A stretch of 64,000 nucleotides of DNA. It comes from Yeosuana aquiaggeris (GTDB taxonomy: Bacteria > Bacteroidota > Bacteroidia > Flavobacteriales > Flavobacteriaceae). Each line of letters opens with the position of its first letter. The stretch's first letter is position 1. This document shows, piece by piece, positions 16,884-24,097 of this stretch. The stretch covers positions 186,001-250,000 of the forward strand of contig NZ_JBAWKC010000003.1 in NCBI RefSeq assembly GCF_044003965.1, read 5' to 3'. The notes below the pieces were generated by a model. That model saw nothing but the letters and a program-made list of their open reading frames with translations, ran no database searches and was not told the DNA's origin. A program made the translations under genes and the position numbers.

Positions 16884-18764
16884 ATGTTTAGGCAAAATGA
16901 TCAAATATCTAGTCTTCTTCTAGAAGCGATTTCTGAAGCTGTGGTGGTTGTAGACAATCATCAAAAAATTGTTGAAATAAACACTGCTGCTGAGGATATC
17001 TTTGGGTATTCAAAAGAAGTATTAGTTGGCAAAAACTTAGATATTCTACTTCCCTCTAATTATCACGAAAGTCATTCTATCCATTTTCAAGAATTTATGA
17101 AAAATGGTACTAGAAGAAAGATGAGCGAATCCAAAAATATTTACGGTTTACACAAAAACGGCAATATTCTTGAATTAGATCTTGAATTGGTTCCATTTAC
17201 TGTTTTTGACAAGCCATATGTGATGGCCCTAATCAAAGATATTTCTCATCAGTTGGAAATAGAAAAGAATTTAATGATAAAAAGCAGAGCCTTAGAATCT
17301 GCGAATAGCGGAATCATTATAACAGATGCTTTGCAGCATGATAACCCTGTTATTTACGTTAACACGGCATTTCAAAACATAACAGGCTATAAATCTGATG
17401 AAGTACTTAATCGTAACGGTAGGTTCTTGTATGGAACAGATAAGGATCAAGAATCTCTTAAAATATTAAAATCAGCTATTAAAAAAGGGGAGAGTTGTCG
17501 TATTCATTTGCGCAATTATAAAAAAGACGGTACTTTATTTTGGAATGAGTTGTATCTTATACCTATCACTGATTCAGAAGGATTAGTAACAAATTTTATA
17601 GGGATACATGAAGATATCACAGACAAAAAAAGAGAAGAAGAAGAACTCCGGCATTTATCAACAATTTTTGATGATTCTTTAAATGAAATTCATGTTTTTG
17701 ATGCCAAAACATTAAAGTTTATAAAGGTTAATTATGGTGCTCAAAAAAATCTTGGATATTCCATGGATGAGCTAGTTAAAATGACGCCATTAGATATATT
17801 ACCATATAAGAATGAAGCTGAGTTTAGGGGGCTTGTTGATATTTTACTTAAAAAAAACGTACAAAAATTAGAAGTAGAATCTGTTCATTATAGAAAAGAT
17901 GGTACTACCTATCCTGTGGAGACGCATCTGCAACTCTCAAAATTAGGAGAACAAGAAGTTTTTGTTGCCATTATTTTAGATATAACAGAACGTAAAAATT
18001 ATACTAATAAATTAGAAAATATAGTTTCTGAACGCACCAAACAACTTAAAGAAGCACTTAGAAAAGAGATTGAGATCAATGAATTAAAAACAAAATTCTT
18101 GTCCTTATTGTCACACGAATTTAAAACACCTTTAAGTGCTATTTTAACCTCTAGTCTGTTGTTAAGTAAATACCAATTAACGGAGCAGCAACCCAATAGA
18201 GATAAGCATATAAAAACCATAACAGATAAAGTTCATTTATTAAACAATGTTTTAAATAGCTTTTTATCCATAGAAAAATTTGAAACAGGCAATTTAAGTT
18301 ATCAGTTTAGTGAATTTAAAATCAGTGATATAGTTAATGACGTTATTTTTGATGCCAAATTACTTTTAAAAGAAGGGCAGCAAATTAAATATAGAGAAAA
18401 TATTACAGACTTATCATTATATCAAGATGAACAGGTCATTGAATTAATATTAACGCATTTAATACATAACGCTATTAAATACTCTCCAGAGAATTCAACT
18501 ATTCACATCGATATACAACAAAATGAGGATCTAACAACTATTAAAATTATTGATAATGGCATTGGCATCCCGTTAAAAGATCAAAAAAATGTTTTTGAGC
18601 GCTATTTTAGATCTGAAAATGTTATTAATACAGAAGGAACGGGTATTGGCTTGAATATTGTAAAAAATCATCTAGAAAATTTAGATGGTATTATAAGTTT
18701 TGAAAGTGAAGAGCATATAGGTACAACGTTTATAGTATCTATACCAAATACTGCAAAACAATGA
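16884..18764 (+). CDS. Soluble multi-PAS sensor histidine kinase with FixL-like first PAS
   Basis: 626 aa, no membrane segment. Three PAS domains (about 9-125, 132-252, 257-375), a short coil, a HisKA domain with phospho-acceptor H411 in LSHEFKTPL, and an HATPase_c domain with N (HNAIKY), G1 (DNGIGIP) and G2 (GTGIGLNI) boxes. PAS1 aligns without gaps to the FixL haem PAS: H64 in NYHESH matches the FixL proximal haem ligand (His200 in B. japonicum), while the distal Arg220 position is Lys84. It overlaps the response regulator by 4 bp (ATGA), so the pair is coupled. Most likely a cytoplasmic oxygen or redox sensor. Paralogue at 49173. Confidence 0.9.
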   Translation: MFRQNDQISSLLLEAISEAVVVVDNHQKIVEINTAAEDIFGYSKEVLVGKNLDILLPSNYHESHSIHFQEFMKNGTRRKMSESKNIYGLHKNGNILELDLELVPFTVFDKPYVMALIKDISHQLEIEKNLMIKSRALESANSGIIITDALQHDNPVIYVNTAFQNITGYKSDEVLNRNGRFLYGTDKDQESLKILKSAIKKGESCRIHLRNYKKDGTLFWNELYLIPITDSEGLVTNFIGIHEDITDKKREEEELRHLSTIFDDSLNEIHVFDAKTLKFIKVNYGAQKNLGYSMDELVKMTPLDILPYKNEAEFRGLVDILLKKNVQKLEVESVHYRKDGTTYPVETHLQLSKLGEQEVFVAIILDITERKNYTNKLENIVSERTKQLKEALRKEIEINELKTKFLSLLSHEFKTPLSAILTSSLLLSKYQLTEQQPNRDKHIKTITDKVHLLNNVLNSFLSIEKFETGNLSYQFSEFKISDIVNDVIFDAKLLLKEGQQIKYRENITDLSLYQDEQVIELILTHLIHNAIKYSPENSTIHIDIQQNEDLTTIKIIDNGIGIPLKDQKNVFERYFRSENVINTEGTGIGLNIVKNHLENLDGIISFESEEHIGTTFIVSIPNTAKQ

Positions 18765-19816
18765 AAACAGTTTTAGTTATTGAAGATGACCTTGCTTTAA
18801 GAGAGAATACAGCGGAAATTTTAGAGTTGTCTAAATACAAGGTAATTACTGCTTCAAATGGTGTAAAAGGAGTGGCCCTGGCCGAAAAGCATCAGCCAGA
18901 CCTTATTATTTGCGATATTATGATGCCTGAACTTGATGGATATGGCGTTTTTGAGGCACTTTCTAAAAAGAAATCCAGTAAAAATATACCTTTTATTTTT
19001 TTATCTGTAAAGAGTGAAACTCAAGATATTAGGAAGGGCATGAATTTAGGAGCTGATGATTATATTACCAAACCCTTTACAGATGAAGACCTTATAAGTG
19101 TTGTGGAAAGACGAATAGAAAGATCCTATAAAACACAAAACACAGAAACAAAAAGTAGCCCTGTTATTCCTGAAGTAATTGAGGATGAGATAAAAACAAT
19201 GAATGATTTAAAGAACTATTTTGAGGATAATGGCGTCCTTTTTGAATTTAATAAAGACGATATCATTTATAGAGAGGGAGATCATACTAATTATATTTAT
19301 CTTATAAAAAAAGGGGCAGTAAAATGCTATCAGATAGATGAGCAGGGTAAAGAATTGGTTACAGCCCTGTTTAAGGAAGATGATTTGTTTGGTTATACCT
19401 CATTTACCCACAATGCACCACATAAGGAAACAGCAGTAGCTATTCAAGCTACCAAGTTATATGGTATTTCAATAATAGAATTCATGAATATTCTTGATAA
19501 TAATCATAAAGTTGTTTTAGAACTCATTGAATTATTAGCTGATAATCTGTCTACTTTAAAAGATCAGCTTTTAGAAATGGCCTATAGTTCAGTCAATAAA
19601 AAAACGGCTACAACCATTTTAAAATTTGCCGAAAAGATTAATCATAAACCAGGGGATCCTATTAAAATTTCAAGAAGTGATTTGGCTAGTGTTGCCGGAA
19701 TTGCCTCAGAAACTTTTGTCAGAGCGCTTACAATCTTAAAAAATGAGGGTATTGTTGAGGCCGATGGTAAAAATTTTAAAGTGGTGGATCTAGAAAAATT
19801 AAGAAAAATTAAATAA
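18761..19816 (+). CDS. Response regulator fused to Crp/Fnr-type transcription factor
   Basis: 351 aa. Receiver domain (1-about 120) with E8-D9-D10, phospho-acceptor D52 and a KPF switch lysine; a linker; a cyclic-nucleotide-binding-like domain (about 155-270); and a Crp-type winged helix (about 280-345). The recognition helix ASETFVRAL keeps the Glu and Arg of FNR ETxxR, consistent with TGA/TCA half-sites. The N-terminal cysteine cluster that holds the FNR [4Fe-4S] centre is absent, so signal input should come from the kinase through D52. Its likely targets are the FNR-like boxes listed here. Confidence 0.9.
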   Translation: MKTVLVIEDDLALRENTAEILELSKYKVITASNGVKGVALAEKHQPDLIICDIMMPELDGYGVFEALSKKKSSKNIPFIFLSVKSETQDIRKGMNLGADDYITKPFTDEDLISVVERRIERSYKTQNTETKSSPVIPEVIEDEIKTMNDLKNYFEDNGVLFEFNKDDIIYREGDHTNYIYLIKKGAVKCYQIDEQGKELVTALFKEDDLFGYTSFTHNAPHKETAVAIQATKLYGISIIEFMNILDNNHKVVLELIELLADNLSTLKDQLLEMAYSSVNKKTATTILKFAEKINHKPGDPIKISRSDLASVAGIASETFVRALTILKNEGIVEADGKNFKVVDLEKLRKIK

Positions 19817-19878
19817 ACAATCCACCTTTAACTTCCTCCAATTTTTTGAAATAACGGATGGCCTTAAAACACTTCAAA

Positions 19879-19922
19879 ATGAGTAATATCATTTCATAAC
19901 CAATAACATAAATCTAATTTTA
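19879..19922 (+). promoter_or_regulatory. FNR-like box plus -7 element
   Basis: ATGAG-TAAT-ATCAT at 19879-19892; -7 box TAATTTTA at 19915-19922; centre spacing 33 bp. Drives the USP at 19944 and the membrane gene after it. Confidence 0.55.
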
Positions 19923-19943
19923 AGTTATTAAAGGTTTAATTCT

Positions 19944-20795
19944 ATGAAAAATATATTATTACCAACAGATTTTTCAGAAAACTCATGGAATGCTATTAAA
20001 TATGCTATCCGTTTTTTTGAAACATCAACATGTCACTTTCATTTGCTTCATGTTGATAGATTAAGTTATATGGTTGCAGGAGATATTCCTTATACCGCAA
20101 CAGAGAATGTGATTGAAGAAGTCTATACAAAACCCGCTAAAGTAAGACTGCGAAAAATTTTAAAGCAGATCTCTAAAACATTTCCTGAACATAAAAATCA
20201 CAAATTCCATACACATACCGATTATAATTTTTTTATAGAATCTATCAAGAATTTTGTGGATGATAAGGATATAGATTGCATTGTTATGGGAACCAAAGGG
20301 GCTTCAGGATTAAGTCAGTATCTTATAGGTACCAATACCAATGATGTTATAAAAAAAATTAAGTGTACGCTTTTGGCTGTTCCAGAAAACGCCGATTTTA
20401 AAAAGATTAACGAAATAGCCTTACCAACAGATTTTTTATCTGGTTGTGATCCAGAAATATTAGAATTTATAGCAAAAATTTTAAAAAGGTATAAAGCATC
20501 CTTACGTATTGTTCATGTTAACAAAAAGAAAGCAGAATTAAATAAAGAACAGCAAATAAATAAAAACATACTGGAGGCCTATTTTGCAAAGTACGAACAT
20601 AGTTTCCATTTTTTAACAAATAATAAGATAGAAGAAGGAATACAATGCTTTATTGATAGTAGAGATATTAACATGATTTTTATGGTGGCCAAAAACTTAA
20701 ATTATTTTCAACAAATATTATTTCATTCTAATGTTGAAGACTTAAGTTATCATTTGGAAATACCATTTTTTGTATTACACGAAAAAAATAAATAA
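19944..20795 (+). CDS. Tandem-domain universal stress protein
   Basis: 283 aa, two UspA domains. The first ends with the nucleotide-binding motif VMGTKGASGLSQYLIGTNTNDV (G-x2-G-x9-G-T type); the second, from about residue 150 (IALPTDF), has lost it. Starts with the usual MKNILLPTDFSENSWNAI. Cytoplasmic ATP-binding stress protein, very likely low-oxygen induced. It is closer to the USP at 51561 than to the cluster at 25.9-29.4 kb, which marks a duplicated kinase-regulator-USP block. Confidence 0.9.
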   Translation: MKNILLPTDFSENSWNAIKYAIRFFETSTCHFHLLHVDRLSYMVAGDIPYTATENVIEEVYTKPAKVRLRKILKQISKTFPEHKNHKFHTHTDYNFFIESIKNFVDDKDIDCIVMGTKGASGLSQYLIGTNTNDVIKKIKCTLLAVPENADFKKINEIALPTDFLSGCDPEILEFIAKILKRYKASLRIVHVNKKKAELNKEQQINKNILEAYFAKYEHSFHFLTNNKIEEGIQCFIDSRDINMIFMVAKNLNYFQQILFHSNVEDLSYHLEIPFFVLHEKNK

Positions 20796-20801
20796 ATAAC
20801 T

Positions 20802-21188
20802 ATGGATAATTCTATTTTTTTAGCAAAATTTTGGGGATGGTATCTCATCATATTCTTTTTAATACTGAGCTTTAACCCCAAACGGATCAAACAGATCTTT
20901 ACAGATTTAAATGACGAAAAATTCTTAATACTTACCGCCTTTATTGCTATAATTGTTGGATTGGTCAATATTTTATTTCATAATGTGTGGGAACTTAACT
21001 GGAAAATTATTGTCACTTTAATTGGATGGGTTTCTCTTTTTATTGGGTTGGCACTATTTATATTTCCCAATAGAACCATACCAAGTTTAGAACTTATTAA
21101 CATAAAATTTGTTCAGGTTATTTACATGCTATTATTTTTTATAGGATTGTTTTTATTAAATATTGTTTATGATATAGTACCAGTATAA
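20802..21188 (+). CDS. Four-helix membrane protein, unknown function
   Basis: 128 aa with about four hydrophobic helices (9-25, 42-60, 67-87, 103-122) and no recognisable motif. It starts 6 bp after the USP and is surely cotranscribed with it from the promoter at 19879-19922, so it belongs to the same stress response. Family unknown. Confidence 0.65.
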   Translation: MDNSIFLAKFWGWYLIIFFLILSFNPKRIKQIFTDLNDEKFLILTAFIAIIVGLVNILFHNVWELNWKIIVTLIGWVSLFIGLALFIFPNRTIPSLELINIKFVQVIYMLLFFIGLFLLNIVYDIVPV

Positions 21189-21202
21189 ATTATTTTTCCA
21201 AA

Positions 21203-21246
21203 TTGATATCCATCAATGCAAATTCATATTATGTGTTATATCTTAG
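21203..21246 (+). promoter_or_regulatory. Perfect FNR box plus -7 element in front of a gene-free locus
   Basis: TTGAT-ATCC-ATCAA at 21203-21216 is an exact match to the classical FNR consensus. The -7 box TATCTTAG lies at 21239-21246; centre spacing 33 bp predicts a start near 21250. It points into the hairpin-repeat locus, not into any recognisable gene. Confidence 0.65.
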
Positions 21247-21430
21247 CAATCTAAATTATACGTTCTTTCACTTAGTTAGTTACAAAACAAATAAGAGTTC
21301 AAAGCTATTATCTAGTTATATGTATTTGCCAATATCGTTCTTGGTTAGTTAAATTGAATAGTATTCTTCATTATAAATGGGAGATTAAATAGCAAATATA
21401 AAATTGTATAATATAATTGAACTCTAAATT

Positions 21431-21458
21431 GAAACAGGAAGTTTAGGCTTCCTGTTTC
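21431..21458 (+). other. Conserved hairpin 1
   Basis: 11-bp perfect stem GAAACAGGAAG/CTTCCTGTTTC, loop TTTAGG, followed by TTTAAAAG. Confidence 0.85.
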
Positions 21459-21611
21459 TTTAAAAGATAGGTTCTGTTGTTGAGAAATGATGGAGCTGAA
21501 ACAAAGCGTTTAAAGCTATTGTGTAACCTGAAAACCCAGATGTATTTCTTAGATAATGAGAGTATGTTGCAGAAAACCGTAAGTTATATTGATGAAATTA
21601 AATGCTTTGAG

Positions 21612-21639
21612 GAAACAGGAAGTTCCGGCTTCCTGTTTC
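21612..21639 (+). other. Conserved hairpin 2
   Basis: Same stem as at 21431, loop TTCCGG, followed by TTAAAAAAAAA. Confidence 0.85.
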
Positions 21640-21794
21640 TTAAAAAAAAATAGGTTCTGTTGTTGAGAAATGATGGGGCCGAAACAAAGTGTTTAAAGCT
21701 ATTATGTAACCTGAAAACCCAGATGTATTTCTTAGATAATGAGAGTATGTTGCAGAAAACCGTAAGTTATATTGATGACATTAAATACTTTGAG

Positions 21795-21822
21795 GAAACA
21801 GGAAGTTCAGGCTTCCTGTTTC
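21795..21822 (+). other. Conserved hairpin 3
   Basis: Same stem as at 21431, loop TTCAGG, followed by TTAAAAAC; 183 nt after hairpin 2. Confidence 0.85.
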
Positions 21823-21973
21823 TTAAAAACAAACTAGAGATTTCATCGTAAAAGGCTTGATCTAGTTTAGAAGCGTTTGAAGCTATTTTTTAGCTGAAGA
21901 TTTAATGTAACTTTAGAAGTAAAGCCAAATTAATGATTAGAAAAGGTTGATGAATATAATCAAATGCTTTGAG

Positions 21974-22001
21974 GAAACAGGAAGTTTAGGCTTCCTGTTT
22001 C
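21974..22001 (+). other. Conserved hairpin 4
   Basis: Same stem as at 21431, loop TTTAGG, followed by TTTTATAA, the best U-tract of the four; 179 nt after hairpin 3. Confidence 0.85.
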
Positions 22002-22070
22002 TTTTATAATTGGCTATTAATCAGTTGCAATACTTGTTTTATATTTATAAAACAGATCTTTACGCACTGG

Positions 22071-22106
22071 ATAAACGGGAAAGACATGTCTTTCCCGTTT
22101 ATTTTT
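22071..22106 (+). terminator. Strong intrinsic terminator (32-bp perfect palindrome)
   Basis: Perfect 16-bp arms (ATAAACGGGAAAGACA and complement) followed by TTTT. Marks the end of the hairpin-repeat locus; the next 110 bp hold nothing recognisable. Confidence 0.8.
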
Positions 22107-22220
22107 AAAGACGTTCAAGTATTAAAAATCTTAAATCTCATGAGGTTTAGAGACCATTATAAAATTCATATGAGTTATTTTGGAGCTGTTTGACTTTTAT
22201 AAAGTAATTGCTTCAGAAAA

Positions 22221-22868
22221 TTAGACCGTTTCTTTAAATTGGTTATTAGCCTCTCTTAAAAGTTTAATAACTTCTTTATCATCAACCTGATTAAATTCTT
22301 TGTAAAATTGTCCGACGGCATAAAAATCATATGGCGTTAATAGACATATGGTTTGATCAACATCAGGCATGTCATCTATTTTTTTTATAACTGAAGCGGG
22401 ACCAACTGGTAAAGCCACTATGATTTTGGAAGGTTTTTGTTTTTCAATAAGTTTGATACAGGAAATGAGGGTGTGACCTGTGGCCACGCCATCATCTACC
22501 AGAATTACAATTTTATCTTTTAAACTACGAGCTGTTTTAGTGCCATAATAATTGTCCTGACGCTGTTTTAAAAGTTGTCTTATTTTTTTGGTTTCTTCAA
22601 TTAAATACGCTTCTGAAATAGTATCGGAGTTAACACTCAAAATGCGGTCATTAAGAGTAACGGCTCCAATGGCATATTCCTTATTGGCTGGATGTCCAAT
22701 TTTTTTTGAAAGCACAATTTCTAATGGTGCCTGTAATTGTGTTGCGATGGCATAACCTAATGGTAAACCTCCTCTTGGAATAGTAACCACAATGACATCC
22801 TGAGTATTACTATAGTTTTTTAATTTTTCAGCAAGTAATAATCCAGCTTCAGTTCTATTATTAAACAT
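22221..22868 (-). CDS. Phosphoribosyltransferase-family protein
   Basis: 215 aa type I PRTase fold. The PRPP loop is clear (IVILVDDGVATGHTL), with a flexible hood (SKKIGHPANKEYAIGAV) of the ComF-unlike group seen in stress islands. Base specificity is unknown. It is 8 bp after a dienelactone-hydrolase-like gene. From memory, these two domains are fused in Mycobacterium Rv0571c, next to the class II RNR gene nrdZ, and here the RNR gene is divergent from the same operon. Last gene of the operon starting at 23980. Confidence 0.87.
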   Translation of the reverse strand: MFNNRTEAGLLLAEKLKNYSNTQDVIVVTIPRGGLPLGYAIATQLQAPLEIVLSKKIGHPANKEYAIGAVTLNDRILSVNSDTISEAYLIEETKKIRQLLKQRQDNYYGTKTARSLKDKIVILVDDGVATGHTLISCIKLIEKQKPSKIIVALPVGPASVIKKIDDMPDVDQTICLLTPYDFYAVGQFYKEFNQVDDKEVIKLLREANNQFKETV

Positions 22869-22876
22869 ACTTATTA

Positions 22877-23524
22877 TTATTTATTCAAATAAACATCAAA
22901 CCAATGAACCGTTTCTTGAGCTACTATATCTAGTTTACCTGGTTCTTCAAACAAATGTGAAGCGCCAGCAATTATTTTTAATTCACAAATGCCTGGTATT
23001 TGTTTTTTTGCTTTTTTATTGAGTTCTATGACAACATCGTCATTTCCTCCAACTATTAAAAGTGTAGGCGTTTCAATTTTTTTTAAAGCAGACATGGCTA
23101 GATCTGGCCGGCCTCCTCTGGAAACAATGGCCTTGATATTTTTACCTAAAGCTGCAGCTGCTTTTAATGCCGAGGCAGCACCAGTACTTGCCCCAAAATA
23201 ACCAATCAGTAAATGTTTCGTTTCTTTATTATTTGTAATCCACATGGTGGCTTTTAATAACCTTTCAGAAAGAAGGTCAATATCAAATCGGTTTTCATAG
23301 GTCATGTCTTCTTGTGCCGTAAGGAGATCAAATAATAAACTCGAATAGCCTTTTTCTAGTAAAAAATTTGCCACATAATTATTTCTACTACTAAATCGGC
23401 TGCTTCCACTACCATGTGAAAACAAGATAATGCCTTTGCTGTCTTTTTTTAAGCGCAAAATACCATTCAAATGAGTATTCCCGATGGGTATTTCAATTTC
23501 TTTGTAATTGACTTTAGTTTCCAT
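22877..23524 (-). CDS. Dienelactone hydrolase-like alpha/beta hydrolase
   Basis: 215 aa alpha/beta hydrolase. Oxyanion region LFSHGSGSSRFSSRN, nucleophile elbow G-A-S-T-G, acid in IVGGNDD and histidine in GASHLFEEPG make a complete triad. No signal peptide. The substrate is unknown. Close spacing to the PRTase (8 bp) and DUF2267 gene (9 bp) indicates one transcript; the split form corresponds to the two halves of actinobacterial fused proteins. Confidence 0.87.
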   Translation of the reverse strand: METKVNYKEIEIPIGNTHLNGILRLKKDSKGIILFSHGSGSSRFSSRNNYVANFLLEKGYSSLLFDLLTAQEDMTYENRFDIDLLSERLLKATMWITNNKETKHLLIGYFGASTGAASALKAAAALGKNIKAIVSRGGRPDLAMSALKKIETPTLLIVGGNDDVVIELNKKAKKQIPGICELKIIAGASHLFEEPGKLDIVAQETVHWFDVYLNK

Positions 23525-23533
23525 AATCTTTAT

Positions 23534-23980
23534 TTAAAACATAATATTGTGGTAAACCATTGATTTTAAATTCTTAGGAAGACTTGTTCTTATGTCTTCC
23601 AATTCTCCTAAAGAAATATATTTTCTTAATAATATAAATGTGGTGTCAATATAGTTTTCAGCAAGTTCGTCTGATTCAAAGTCATGGACTGAGGTGACAC
23701 CATCATATTTTCTAACCAGGTCAATAAATTCTGTCATTGTTTTTATTTTTTCTTTTTTTTGAATTGTCCATCCATTAACGTAGACAGCTTTTAAAAACAT
23801 AGGGAATTGTGAAATTAAATTCAAAGATTCTTCAGTAGTAATAACATCTCTTAACGCATGTAAGATAGAAGAGAGTATGCGTCCTGCTTTATCTGTATTG
23901 TCGTCTAAATTCATTTCTTTGGTATAATTCTTTAAAAATGAATTTGCTTCTTTTGCAAATTGTGTGAAATTAAGTGCCAT
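23534..23980 (-). CDS. DUF2267 domain protein
   Basis: 148 aa covering a single DUF2267 helical domain (FAKEANSFLKNYTKEM...AGRILSSILHALRDVITTEESLNLISQFPMFLKAVYVNGW). Such proteins recur in stress islands with USPs and Hsp20, but no activity is known. First gene of the DUF2267-hydrolase-PRTase operon. The FNR-like box at 24035-24048 is 55-68 bp upstream, and a one-mismatch -7 (CAATTTTA) lies at the correct 33-bp spacing (24005-24012), so the box may serve both directions. Confidence 0.82.
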   Translation of the reverse strand: MALNFTQFAKEANSFLKNYTKEMNLDDNTDKAGRILSSILHALRDVITTEESLNLISQFPMFLKAVYVNGWTIQKKEKIKTMTEFIDLVRKYDGVTSVHDFESDELAENYIDTTFILLRKYISLGELEDIRTSLPKNLKSMVYHNIMF

Positions 23981-24034
23981 TTTAGGATGTTTTTAGTTTA
24001 TATATAAAATTGCTAACTCCAATGGTTTTTCCAA

Positions 24035-24078
24035 ATGATATTGATCAGTGCAGCAAAATTAATCTGTTTATATATTTG
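24035..24078 (+). promoter_or_regulatory. FNR-like box plus perfect -7, possibly bidirectional
   Basis: ATGAT-ATTG-ATCAG at 24035-24048; plus-strand -7 TATATTTG, a full consensus match, at 24071-24078; centre spacing 33 bp. On the minus side a weaker -7 (CAATTTTA) at 24005-24012 has the same spacing. Serves the class II RNR and probably the DUF2267 operon. Confidence 0.65.
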
Positions 24079-24097
24079 ATATATAGCATATTAAATT

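Larger units (their letters stand above)
21468..22010 (+). repeat. Three tandem ~180-bp units, plus a diverged fourth upstream
   Basis: Unit 1 is 21468-21650 and unit 2 is 21651-21829; they differ at only seven positions over 172 nt. Unit 3 (about 21830-22010) is strongly diverged but keeps an AAGCTATT box and the hairpin. A remnant unit (about 21290-21467) shares AAAGCTATTAT, ATGTATTT and the hairpin. Units 1 and 2 each carry a TTG-initiated frame of about 60 codons, and their period of 183 is a multiple of three. Confidence 0.85.
21250..22102 (+). ncRNA. Predicted oxygen-regulated hairpin-repeat transcript
   Basis: A gene-free stretch of about 850 nt bounded by an FNR-type promoter and a long terminator palindrome (22071-22102). 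It holds four copies of the same 11-bp stem (GAAACAGGAAG / CTTCCTGTTTC) with 6-nt loops of the form TTYNGG, each followed by TTTCTT, and about 180-nt tandem units between them. Stem arms are invariant while loops and flanks vary, which favours selection at the RNA level. The hairpins could be partial terminators giving a ladder of RNAs. No match to a known RNA family comes to mind; transcription itself is inferred. Confidence 0.45.

Noticed and set aside
21660..21851. 63-codon frame in repeat unit 2 as a gene
   Set aside because: TTG start, no homologue recognised, and it overlaps the conserved hairpin; kept only as a finding.
21431..22001. The spaced hairpins as a CRISPR array
   Set aside because: Spacings of about 180 nt are themselves repeated, only four copies exist, and there are no cas genes.
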